Positions 8,601-14,926 of a DNA stretch of 19,735 nt are shown in pieces. The notes beneath the pieces were generated by a model. It was given only the letters and a program-made list of their open reading frames with translations. It was not told the origin of the DNA and ran no database searches. Source of the DNA: Zancudomyces culisetae (taxonomy: Eukaryota; Kickxellomycota; Harpellomycetes; Harpellales; Legeriomycetaceae). Each line of letters starts with the position of its first letter. Positions within the stretch are counted from its first letter, which is position 1. The translations under genes and the position numbers were made by a program. Where the stretch lies: assembly GCA_001969505.1 (NCBI GenBank), contig LSSK01000574.1:1-19735 (forward strand), written 5' to 3'.

Positions 8601-10606
8601 CCAAAAGAAAAGGAAAATCAAAGAAAAGTAAAGGAACTGCAGCTAAACGACGAGAATCCGATAAAAATGAACCATCGACTCTACAAAAAGCAGATCAGAT
8701 GACTGAAGACCAATACAATAAACAACGACATGAACAAAAACTGTTAGCGGCTTCACAACCATCTTCACATGGTCTAGCAGGTACAGATGGACCTGTTTTT
8801 GTTGGTAATGAGGAAGATGGTGAAGAGGAAGGTGAGGGTGAGGAAGAGCGTGAGTATGGCAGCCTGAAGCTTAACGTGTGGAAAACATACTTGACCTCAT
8901 TGGGAGGCAGCAACTTCTGGATCACTGTTGTGGTTCTAGCGATAGCTAGTAGATTGATGTATATTTTCCAAAACTACTGGATAAGAATTTGGCTACAACA
9001 GCCACAGTCTGGCGACAATGATAAAAACATCCGCACTGCTCTTTACTACCTACAAGTGTATCTACTTATCGGCTTAATCTTTATTGCGTTGCAGCAGCTT
9101 TCCAACTACGTCTTGTTCAAGGGAGGTTTGCGGAGTAGTCGCGATGTACATCTACGACTCATTCGTTCAGTTGCGAATGCTATCCCCTCTTTCTTTGATG
9201 TTACGCCAGTTGGTCGAATTTTAAACAGGTTTTCACGTGATACAATGCGATTGGATGAACGCACAGTTGAAAATTTCAGTTACATGCTAGTTAACGTCAT
9301 CAGCTCCTTCACTGTTCTGGCTGTAATTGTATCTGTGGTTCCTATGTTTGTTGTTGTTGCCGCTCTGATTGCAGTTTTCTTTGTCAAAAGCTCGATTAAA
9401 TATCTGACAGCGACTAGGGAGGTCAAGCGTTTGGATTCAAATACTATTTCTCCCTTGATCAGTATTTTTGTCGAGCTCGGCGGGTCGGGCAGCTCTGTCA
9501 TTAGATGCTTCAACAAATCTCATGACTACATTTTAGAAGTTGCTAGAAGAGTTGATACCAACAATAGATCCTACTACCTAGAGTGGGCTCTAAACCGATG
9601 GATTGGCGTCACCACCGATTCAATTGGATCTCTGGTTGGCTTTTTCTCAGCTCTTTTGATTGTGCTTGCTGTCGATTTTGCAGAAGGTGGCATTGATGCT
9701 GGTCTTGCGGGATTCACTCTGAGCTATGCATTGACTTTTAGTTCTCATGTGATGTGGATAGTTCGTGATTACGGTGAGCTAGAACTCAGTATGAACTGTA
9801 TGGAGCGTATTTCCCAGTACTTTGAAGACAGACTGCCTCAACAAATTCAAATATTATCAGCTACACCACCACAACTTAATACCATTGATGACACTTCAGC
9901 GTGGCCTTCTACTGGTGAGTTGGTTGTAAAAAACCTTTGTGTAAAATATGACTCTAGCAAGACCTTGGCTCTCAAAAACATAAGCTTTACACTACCTGCG
10001 GGAAAGACTCTGGCTGTTGTTGGCCGCACTGGTTCAGGCAAATCTACTCTAACTCTAGCTTTGCTTAGGTTGGTTGAGAGTATGCAGGGATCTCAAATCC
10101 TGATTGATGGTGTCGATATTGCGTCTGTTTCTTTGTCTCAGCTGCGCCAAAGCATTACCATCATTCCACAGGACCCATTGCTATTCTCGGGATCGCTGCG
10201 ACATAACTTGGATCTCTTTGATGAATATACCAACGAGTACATACTAAACGCTATTGAGCAAACCAATTTGTTCCACGGAACCAATATTGACTCGCTTGAT
10301 TTTATGATCCAGGAAAAAGGTTCTAATTTATCCACCGGTCAGAAACAATTGGTTAGTCTAACGCGTGCCCTATTGCGCAAATCCAAAATCATTATTCTGG
10401 ATGAAGCCACTGCTTCTATTGACTATCATACTGAACGTTCGCTGATTTCTGCCATCAAATCGCTAAACTCTGTACATGGCTGTTCCATCATAACTATTGC
10501 TCACAGACTCAATACTGTAATTGATTATGACTATACTATGGTTCTTGATAAGGGAACTCTTTCTTCCTTTGTTCTGAACAAGACATCAGGTGGTACTACC
10601 GAATAA
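5639..10606 (+). CDS. Full-length ABCC/MRP-type ABC transporter (Ybt1/Bpt1/Ycf1-like, probably vacuolar)
   Basis: This 1655-residue pump has the long ABCC layout. An N-terminal TMD0 of about five helices (residues 1-205) comes first, then a lasso motif (FISRLYFAWLNNVV, near 275), TMD1 (about 335-660), NBD1 (about 690-970), a charged linker (about 975-1090), TMD2 (about 1090-1390) and NBD2 (about 1425-1655). NBD1 has Walker A GKIGSGKT (773-780), signature LSGGQ and Walker B LLLDD (901-905), with Asp replacing the catalytic Glu, as is normal for ABCC NBD1. NBD2 has GRTGSGKS (1462-1469), LSTGQ and ILDE (1586-1589). Family members move glutathione conjugates, bile acids or metal complexes into the vacuole. 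The length is closest to Ybt1 (about 1660), but the subtype and substrate are not certain. The start is the first ATG; an in-frame TTG at 5627 was not used. The linker is Lys-rich, then Glu-rich. Sense G exceeds C up to about 8.9 kb and reverses after it. Confidence 0.92.
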   Translation: MSMQQESFLNGLSTAIVCWTVVGLGFKTAKFLRKGLSNRGPTTLEEGDGTRGIEGESIYKQIDDFISNKDDRNAASGSLKLGEKDVDEPVTRARDNWRKTIIMSFGLTVLASVLYWKQALHQDTDEDADKEQGAVRMALAWSIMGVYTLCKVSSSTSSEGRIFGQRTTLVNVQTVIFMFASSVYELYRLIDVLVSGFEQENGRFTNAMGFSILRFLAVVVNALLVGLTYNKVRIEKVESLLVQQQDGGEATKRMGGNVYTSATKLVETPEYSASFISRLYFAWLNNVVKEAGRIKLDYIDLFKFQGKDLPGSNWEEYAATKKRYRNSSLLIKSILYLRWELIRQFSIGFMLTIVKFSGPFFLNKILTYLEDKNNEGGVESNRSVIYGYCVGMLIFTTIQYLLEGQSLWIGRRLSIKLKNALSCEIADKALNSIDSTSDIGPTEKDEKQKNDDGDAEENSRRKILNLVSTDLSRVTEVAAYLDFLVMLPIQAFVGIAYLYMLLGPASLCGVLIMICYYPFTKMIFNYMVDLETKLNLVSDKRMVAIGEMIGGMRAVKLFGWEDKFVDKITNLRSKQLEYLWKFLKMWVVVGVGSSILPMLVLYGSFVIYAVVLKNEMTSSVAFTSLAVFSILKTVFDMYPGFLTWSLGGLVSLRRIEGFIGNESYNLPDMKRKHTSESSDSSKDAATRNEYDFGFIDATLSWDYSRSQKKDKADENTPLLTPAGTPSSSTTVSLSANDENSHGSIGSDGDKKSNFKLRNLNIKFPKNKLTIIAGKIGSGKTSILRALIGEMKLVDGYIKYPTATTSTVMATHPGLGMNAMIGYVPQESWLRNATVRDNILFGSEYDVERYEQVLKMTALKADFRQLVNGDQSQVGERGITLSGGQKQRISLARALYSQAQYLLLDDVLSAVDSQTAHHIVHSCFDPSSRNKIMEGRTVVLVTHMIDLVVNYAGWVVVMKEGKVVEQGSDTSKFTYLSSISFENNQPAKSKRKGKSKKSKGTAAKRRESDKNEPSTLQKADQMTEDQYNKQRHEQKLLAASQPSSHGLAGTDGPVFVGNEEDGEEEGEGEEEREYGSLKLNVWKTYLTSLGGSNFWITVVVLAIASRLMYIFQNYWIRIWLQQPQSGDNDKNIRTALYYLQVYLLIGLIFIALQQLSNYVLFKGGLRSSRDVHLRLIRSVANAIPSFFDVTPVGRILNRFSRDTMRLDERTVENFSYMLVNVISSFTVLAVIVSVVPMFVVVAALIAVFFVKSSIKYLTATREVKRLDSNTISPLISIFVELGGSGSSVIRCFNKSHDYILEVARRVDTNNRSYYLEWALNRWIGVTTDSIGSLVGFFSALLIVLAVDFAEGGIDAGLAGFTLSYALTFSSHVMWIVRDYGELELSMNCMERISQYFEDRLPQQIQILSATPPQLNTIDDTSAWPSTGELVVKNLCVKYDSSKTLALKNISFTLPAGKTLAVVGRTGSGKSTLTLALLRLVESMQGSQILIDGVDIASVSLSQLRQSITIIPQDPLLFSGSLRHNLDLFDEYTNEYILNAIEQTNLFHGTNIDSLDFMIQEKGSNLSTGQKQLVSLTRALLRKSKIIILDEATASIDYHTERSLISAIKSLNSVHGCSIITIAHRLNTVIDYDYTMVLDKGTLSSFVLNKTSGGTTE

Positions 10607-11000
10607 ATGGGTTTTCATTTACATTTTCATTCACAGTTACGTTTTTCTTTTTTTTTTAATCTTTTCTATCTTTATGCTATATCAAGCTATGGGTTTATTT
10701 GGTATTTAAAAATAAAACTCTTTTGCAAAACCAGATTAAATTGGAAAAAGTAATAGTAGCAAACAAAAAGAAAAAAACATGTGTCAATCTCACATACCCT
10801 CCCCTTTTATCCTTATACCAGATATAAATATATATATACTAAATAATACAATAAGGAAAACATAGAAATACAGTAAAAAAGAACGTTTACTACTTTTCGG
10901 ACCCTGAGGACACAAAGGAGTGTTATGCTTGGATAATTTATCGGGTTCTACTACGCACTTGATTTAATACTTTTCCTCATCCACAATCATTTGCTAATTC
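10607..11000. terminator. Shared 3' region of the convergent ABC and RING-H2 genes
   Basis: These 394 bases separate two convergent stops. At about 10821-10850, GATATAAATATATATATACTAAATAATACAATAAG combines a TA-rich efficiency element with an AATAAA-like positioning element; the TA run also reads on the other strand. A C-rich run (CCCTCCCC, about 10798-10806) precedes it. No ORF or RNA gene is seen. The terminator role is inferred from yeast 3'-end rules. Confidence 0.45.
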
Positions 11001-11507
11001 TTATACCGCTGGTTCAGCTAATCCTGGATGCAGGTTGACAGCACATTCAGGGCAGCTGGCAGCTACAGATAGTAGGTACGAATCCAAACAGGAAATATGA
11101 AATAGGTGGCTACAGGGTATCGAACGGATAGGAACTCCCTGTGGTATTTCTTTAGTACACAAAGCGCAAGTTATGCTCTCGCCATCTCGATTGTTACCGT
11201 GTTCGTCTAGCTTGTTCCAAAATATTATAGGAAACCGACTCAATTCTTGAGGAGAGCTAAACAGTGCCGGTGTGTATTTTGGCAACGACTCTATATGTTC
11301 ATCCGTGTCACCAATACGAGACATTTCCACAATGTGGAATCCAGGTACAAGGCCAGGTACAGGTCTTTCTTGAGCAACTGCAGAATGTTCTGTTTGTTGT
11401 TCATTTTGCGCATCTTGGTTGTGTTTACTAGGCAGTTTTGATTTGATTAGATAACCGATCACTAGTACAAGTAATATTATAACAAAGCCAGTAGTCTTAG
11501 TCTCCAT
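11001..11507 (-). CDS. Small membrane-anchored RING-H2 protein (putative E3 ubiquitin ligase)
   Basis: This 168-residue protein has one N-terminal membrane helix (about residues 6-22, FVIILLVLVIGYLI) followed by KSK, so the bulk is probably cytosolic. A polar linker of about 85 residues leads to a C-terminal RING-H2 domain. Its ligands are visible in order: CALC, then CSHLFHISC (C-x-H-x2-H-x2-C), then twelve residues to CPEC. This is the ATL-like arrangement of small membrane E3 ligases that ubiquitinate membrane proteins in the ER, Golgi, endosome or vacuole. The first in-frame ATG (11505-11507) is used; a GTG six codons upstream is not a likely start. No specific S. cerevisiae orthologue is recognised. 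It converges on the ABC transporter gene; a functional link is not implied. Confidence 0.8.
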   Translation of the reverse strand: METKTTGFVIILLVLVIGYLIKSKLPSKHNQDAQNEQQTEHSAVAQERPVPGLVPGFHIVEMSRIGDTDEHIESLPKYTPALFSSPQELSRFPIIFWNKLDEHGNNRDGESITCALCTKEIPQGVPIRSIPCSHLFHISCLDSYLLSVAASCPECAVNLHPGLAEPAV

Positions 11508-11719
11508 TCTTATATAGAACTGCACTTTTTACTTTTTGGGAAATCCATAAGATTGTATTTACTTTTTTCTAAATTCTTTATTAAAAAGTTTGGCAATATA
11601 TAATATCTATTATTTATGTATATATATATATTACAAAAAAAAATAAAACTTGAATGACAACCACTTGACCATTAATGTATATTTTTCCAGATGCTAAAAA
11701 TGTTATCTTTGTTTTTTCC

Positions 11720-11828
11720 GGAATAGCAATTCCACTAATGTATTTCATTTTTATACATAGTGGGGTTGTAATCCCCATTAAAAAAAAAGCATGAGTTTTG
11801 TAAAAGAGTTTTGCTAATAAATTAGCAA
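11720..11828 (+). repeat. Row of four short inverted repeats
   Basis: Four stem-loops occur in 110 bases: GGAAT/ATTCC (11720-11733), ATGTAT/ATACAT (11738-11758), TAGTGGGG/CCCCATTA with one G-T wobble (11758-11780), and TTGCTAAT/ATTAGCAA with a 2-base loop (11811-11828). The third contains a G4/C4 stem in otherwise AT-rich DNA. They may be chance, a structured RNA, or an eroded insertion. The pairings are seen directly; the role is unknown. Confidence 0.5.
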
Positions 11829-12008
11829 TTGTGCATAGTTTATATTACATTAATTACATTGGGAATTATATTTTAGGAAGCAACCTGAATGACCTGAGAA
11901 AGTCAAAGGCAAATAGAATATAGGTAGCCAAGAGGAGTTGGAAAATGTGCACCAATTTTGATAAAAATATTAGGTAACCGTAGTATAATGGAGTCTTAGC
12001 TCATTAGA

Positions 12009-12085
12009 GTGTGGGGAAGAGGATAAGGGTGAGGGTGAGGAGGAGGAGGAGGAGGAGGAGGAAAGGGACATGAGGGGGGAGTAGG
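12009..12085 (+). repeat. G-rich polypurine tract with an AGG/GGA microsatellite
   Basis: An almost pure purine strand runs through GGGGAAGAGG, GGGTGAGGGTGAGG, an AGG-type repeat (about 12036-12062), and then GGG and GGGGGG runs. Multiple G2-G6 runs make G-quadruplex or triplex formation plausible on this strand. It is non-coding and lies about 500 bases upstream of the RING-H2 start codon, on the strand opposite that gene. Confidence 0.7.
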
Positions 12086-12171
12086 GATATTAAAAACGTC
12101 TTATTACCTCAAATTTGTATTTATATCACCTGGAACAACTCGAAAAAGCAGTGCAAGTAATGCACAAGCTG

Positions 12172-12178
12172 TGACTAA
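12172..12178 (+). promoter_or_regulatory. Yap1-like site TGACTAA
   Basis: This exact TGACTAA form of the Yap1 element lies about 1 kb upstream of the PLP enzyme and 665 bases upstream of the RING-H2 gene. A chance match is possible. Confidence 0.2.
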
Positions 12179-12630
12179 ACTGGGTAGCTCACTCCAGCCC
12201 CTATTCTTAAGTTAAAAAAAAAAAGAAAAAAGAAGGGAAAAGTAGTAACACCGTTTTCATCACATTCCACTGCCACAACTGCGCCATAAATGATACTTAC
12301 GTACTAAAAAGGGTTACTGGAAACCAGGAGTCAAAGTTTTTATAAGGATCGGTGCTGTTCTTTCTCTTTATTGTTAAATAGTCTGTGTTACCTGTGTCTA
12401 CTGTGTTTTTTTTTTCCCGAACACTAATGAGATACTCTGGGTAATGAGAAAATGTAGCATCATATTTAGGTTTAATCGCAAAAGAAAAGCTATATCATAC
12501 AATTATTAGAGCTGTAGTGATATATAAAGTATCTTGTCTTTCTACTGGATATTTCTTTTTTTTTTATTACTGTTATAACTGATTAGTATTACAAATCAAC
12601 TTATACCTGTGTAGAAAATAGATAAACGCA

Positions 12631-12666
12631 TATCTCAATTTTTAAATTGATATATCTATTGAGTCA
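12631..12666. promoter_or_regulatory. 11-bp inverted repeat beside a Gcn4/AP-1 consensus site
   Basis: TATCTCAATTT (12631-12641) pairs with AAATTGATATA (12644-12654) with one mismatch and a 2-base gap. TGAGTCA (12660-12666) follows six bases later and matches the Gcn4 consensus TGASTCA exactly. The group lies about 520 bases upstream of the PLP enzyme, an amino-acid-type enzyme that could plausibly be under general amino-acid control. The regulatory role is inferred. Confidence 0.35.
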
Positions 12667-13064
12667 CTAAACCTATTATTGAAAGATTAAAACAGTAAAC
12701 AGCTGTTCTCCGTCCCCCTCCTCTCCATCTTATACTTATTTACTTTTGAGAATCTCAATACACTATTTATAATACGTTATATTTAACTTTTAATGTTCAC
12801 ATAACATGTCATCTTTATCGTTTTTTTATTGCTTATTTTTCATATTCATATTCACAATTCTCGAAAATTAATTCAGAGAAATAAACTATTTTACGAAACA
12901 GATGAAACTTGAACCAAGGGGGAGAATTGGGGGAGTGGGAGGCGAGAGGGAAAGTAAAGAGATGATTAAATTGTAGATTTGTCCAATCCAACCATAAATC
13001 AAATATGCAAAAGAGTTTAAAAATAAAACAACGTAGAATTCCTGAAAAAAAGTATAAATTCACA

Positions 13065-13094
13065 ATGATCTGGTCCAAGCCCCCACTCCTTTAA
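13065..13094 (+). other. Possible 9-codon upstream ORF before the PLP enzyme
   Basis: The frame ATG to TAA encodes MIWSKPPLL and ends 94 bases before the main ATG. It is followed by an unstructured AAAAC-rich leader. Whether it lies within the mRNA is unknown. Confidence 0.3.
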
Positions 13095-13112
13095 AAAGGA
13101 AACAAGGAACAA

Positions 13113-13137
13113 AAAACAAAACAAAACAAAACAAAAC
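13113..13137 (+). repeat. AAAAC pentanucleotide repeat in the PLP-enzyme leader
   Basis: Five perfect AAAAC units lie 52-76 bases upstream of the start codon and are followed by CAGACAGACAAACGGACAAA. The stretch is nearly free of G and T, so it would be an unstructured A-rich 5' UTR favourable to scanning ribosomes. Confidence 0.75.
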
Positions 13138-13188
13138 AAACGAACAGACAGACAAACGGACAAATTAAAAGGTGTTGGATTCTAAGAC

Positions 13189-14496
13189 ATGGAAAAACTT
13201 ATGCCATACGATATTGATGAAGCTCTTAAAGTACTTCCCGTACCACAAATAGGCGAATTGCCAACAGAATTTGGCAGAGAAATGCGAAAAGCGTTTATGC
13301 TCGACCCCGAATACCTTCCATTGAACCACGGATCGTACGGAACTACACCCAAGTACGTCGATGAATACGTTACCTACCTTGCCAAGTGTGCAGAGTATAA
13401 CCCAGACAAGTTTATGCGGCATTCCATCCGACCTCTTATCGAAAACAGTTTGAAAAGAGTAGCACCAGTACTGGGAGTCGCCGACCATACAGAGCTTGTC
13501 TATGTGTTCTGTGCTACTGCTGGATTCAACACAGTTATCAAGAGTCTTAAGTTTGAACCTGGGGATGTAGTTCTAAGATATAACACAGCATATGGTGCTT
13601 GCTACAATACCATTTCGTTTGTGAAGGATTCTGGTCTATGTGAGGCTGTTGACATCAACTTGAACTTCCCATGTTCGGACCAAGAAATCATTGACCGCAC
13701 TATTGAAACCATTAAAGAAGTAACTGGTAGCACTGGGAATGGCAAACGTATCAGACTTGCGCTTGTTGATGCCATAGGTTCGGTACCAGGAATTGTCTTT
13801 CCATTCCAAGAACTGGCCAAAGTATTCAGGAGTCATGGTATCCCCGTATTTTTGGACGCTGCACATGCAATTGGCCAAATAGATCTGGATATGGACAACT
13901 TGGATGTCGATTATATGGTAACAAACGCCCACAAATGGATGTATGCAAGACGTGGGTGTGCGATAATGTACGTCAAGAAAGAATTACAAAAAGATATCTT
14001 TCCACTAACAATTTCATGGGCATACGGAGACAACGAAGGTTTTAACGAATCGTTCTTGTGGCAGGGAACCATAGATTTTAGCCAGTATCTGTCCACCTGT
14101 GCAGCCCTTAATTTTATTGAAGCAGTCGGAGGATTGAAGAAGATCCAAAGTTATTGCAGAAACTTAGCACTGGAAGCTGCGTCGCTATTGGAATCAAAAT
14201 ATGGACTTGTGGGTATGTGCAGTGAACAAAACTCACATCAAATTGCACACATGATCAACGCAAAACTTCCTCTAGAACATGGAAATCCAATTCATGATGC
14301 TGTTGGTGCTGGGTTGTTGGACTCGATGTTGAAAAAGAAAAACATTATTGGTTCATTCTACCCACATAATGGTGCCTGGTGGGTAAGGTTGTCTGCACAG
14401 ATCTATGTTTCTATTGAGGATTTCGATATATTTGGCAAGGAACTTTTGGAATCAATTAAAGAGGATATTGCTACCGAGACCGAGAAGCGAAAATAG
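13189..14496 (+). CDS. Class-V PLP-dependent enzyme, isopenicillin-N epimerase / hercynylcysteine sulfoxide lyase-like
   Basis: This 435-residue fold-type-I PLP enzyme of the class-V aminotransferase (NifS/CefD-like) group appears to be soluble; no signal or membrane segment is seen. Conserved parts in order are LNHGSYGTTPKYV near residues 44-56, a substrate-loop region with FMRHSIRPLIE (about 84-94), the cofactor Asp in VFLDAAHAIGQ (D223, with H226) and the Schiff-base lysine in TNAHKWMYARRG (K249). Proteins with this N-terminal motif are usually annotated as isopenicillin-N epimerases. In fungi the characterised relatives include the ergothioneine-pathway lyase Egt2. A beta-lactam role is very unlikely in a yeast, and no Egt1-like gene is in the window, so the substrate is unknown. 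The start is an ATG 16 bases after an A-rich leader. Unlike its large neighbours, the gene is richer in C at the 5' end and richer in G at the 3' end. Confidence 0.8.
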   Translation: MEKLMPYDIDEALKVLPVPQIGELPTEFGREMRKAFMLDPEYLPLNHGSYGTTPKYVDEYVTYLAKCAEYNPDKFMRHSIRPLIENSLKRVAPVLGVADHTELVYVFCATAGFNTVIKSLKFEPGDVVLRYNTAYGACYNTISFVKDSGLCEAVDINLNFPCSDQEIIDRTIETIKEVTGSTGNGKRIRLALVDAIGSVPGIVFPFQELAKVFRSHGIPVFLDAAHAIGQIDLDMDNLDVDYMVTNAHKWMYARRGCAIMYVKKELQKDIFPLTISWAYGDNEGFNESFLWQGTIDFSQYLSTCAALNFIEAVGGLKKIQSYCRNLALEAASLLESKYGLVGMCSEQNSHQIAHMINAKLPLEHGNPIHDAVGAGLLDSMLKKKNIIGSFYPHNGAWWVRLSAQIYVSIEDFDIFGKELLESIKEDIATETEKRK

Positions 14497-14926
14497 ATTT
14501 TTATGCTTGATAAATTGATATGTTGGTATATTTTTTGTTTTTATCATTGTTTTTTTTTTGTTTGTTGTAGTGGGTCATATTTTGTTAGTAAATGCTGTTG
14601 ATTTACAAACTTAATGTATACATTAGCCTTGTTGGAGAACAAAAATTCAACTTTGATTAATATCAAGGTGAAATAAAGTATATTCTTGATTTTCTTTTTG
14701 ATTTAATCAGTTAGTATTACATGTGTTTAAACTTTTGAAGGAATTAAAAAAAAAATAGTGATGCACAAACCCAGATCCAAAACTCCACAATACTTGAAGA
14801 TCAATTAGCATTGGAGTATTTTTCAAAAAAAAAAAATTTTTTTTTAATATAGTAGTGCTTTTTGTTAATCAAGTTAAATGTGAACTTGAAATTTAAATAG
14901 AAAAAGAATAGCAAGAAAGAAAAAAA
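14497..14926 (+). other. Spacer between the PLP enzyme and DBP6-like genes
   Basis: This tandem spacer of 430 bases holds the PLP gene 3' end (T-rich, with TATATT and AATAAAG words) and the DBP6 promoter. No ORF or RNA gene is seen. An A12T9 tract lies 82 bases before the helicase ATG. TTAGTAA at 14584-14590 is a chance-level Yap1-like match. Confidence 0.5.
14825..14845. promoter_or_regulatory. A12T9 tract, RRPE-like element upstream of the DBP6-like gene
   Basis: Twelve A run directly into nine T, 82 bases before the ATG of a ribosome-biogenesis helicase. The AAAAATTTT core matches the RRPE / AATTTT growth element common upstream of ribosome-biogenesis genes in yeasts. No PAC motif (GATGAG) is seen beside it. 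The assignment is by motif and position. Confidence 0.45.

Larger units (their letters stand above)
11508..13188. other. 1.68-kb divergent spacer between the RING-H2 and PLP-enzyme genes
   Basis: No credible protein gene is seen; an 81-codon antisense frame at 12833-13078 lacks an ATG and family features. The RING side holds TATATATATA (about 11620-11632), a plausible TATA region. A run of short stem-loops lies at 11720-11828, a G-rich purine tract at 12009-12085, a Yap1-like TGACTAA at 12172-12178, an AP-1/Gcn4 site at 12660-12666, and an AAAAC repeat just before the PLP gene. The phrase GTAGTATAATGG at about 11980 looks like a tRNA D-arm, but no T-arm follows. Confidence 0.5.

Noticed and set aside
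10617-10627. Exact 11/11 match to the S. cerevisiae ARS consensus (ATTTACATTTT)
   Set aside because: Such matches are expected by chance in AT-rich DNA, and this species is not shown to use that consensus.
11508-11525. Start of the RING-H2 protein at GTG, six codons upstream
   Set aside because: GTG is not used as a nuclear start here; ATG at 11507 places the membrane helix at the N-terminus as expected.
11970-12020. tRNA-like D-arm phrase (GTAGTATAATGG)
   Set aside because: No T-arm (GTTCRANYC) or matching acceptor stem follows within 100 bases; the sequence runs into the purine tract.
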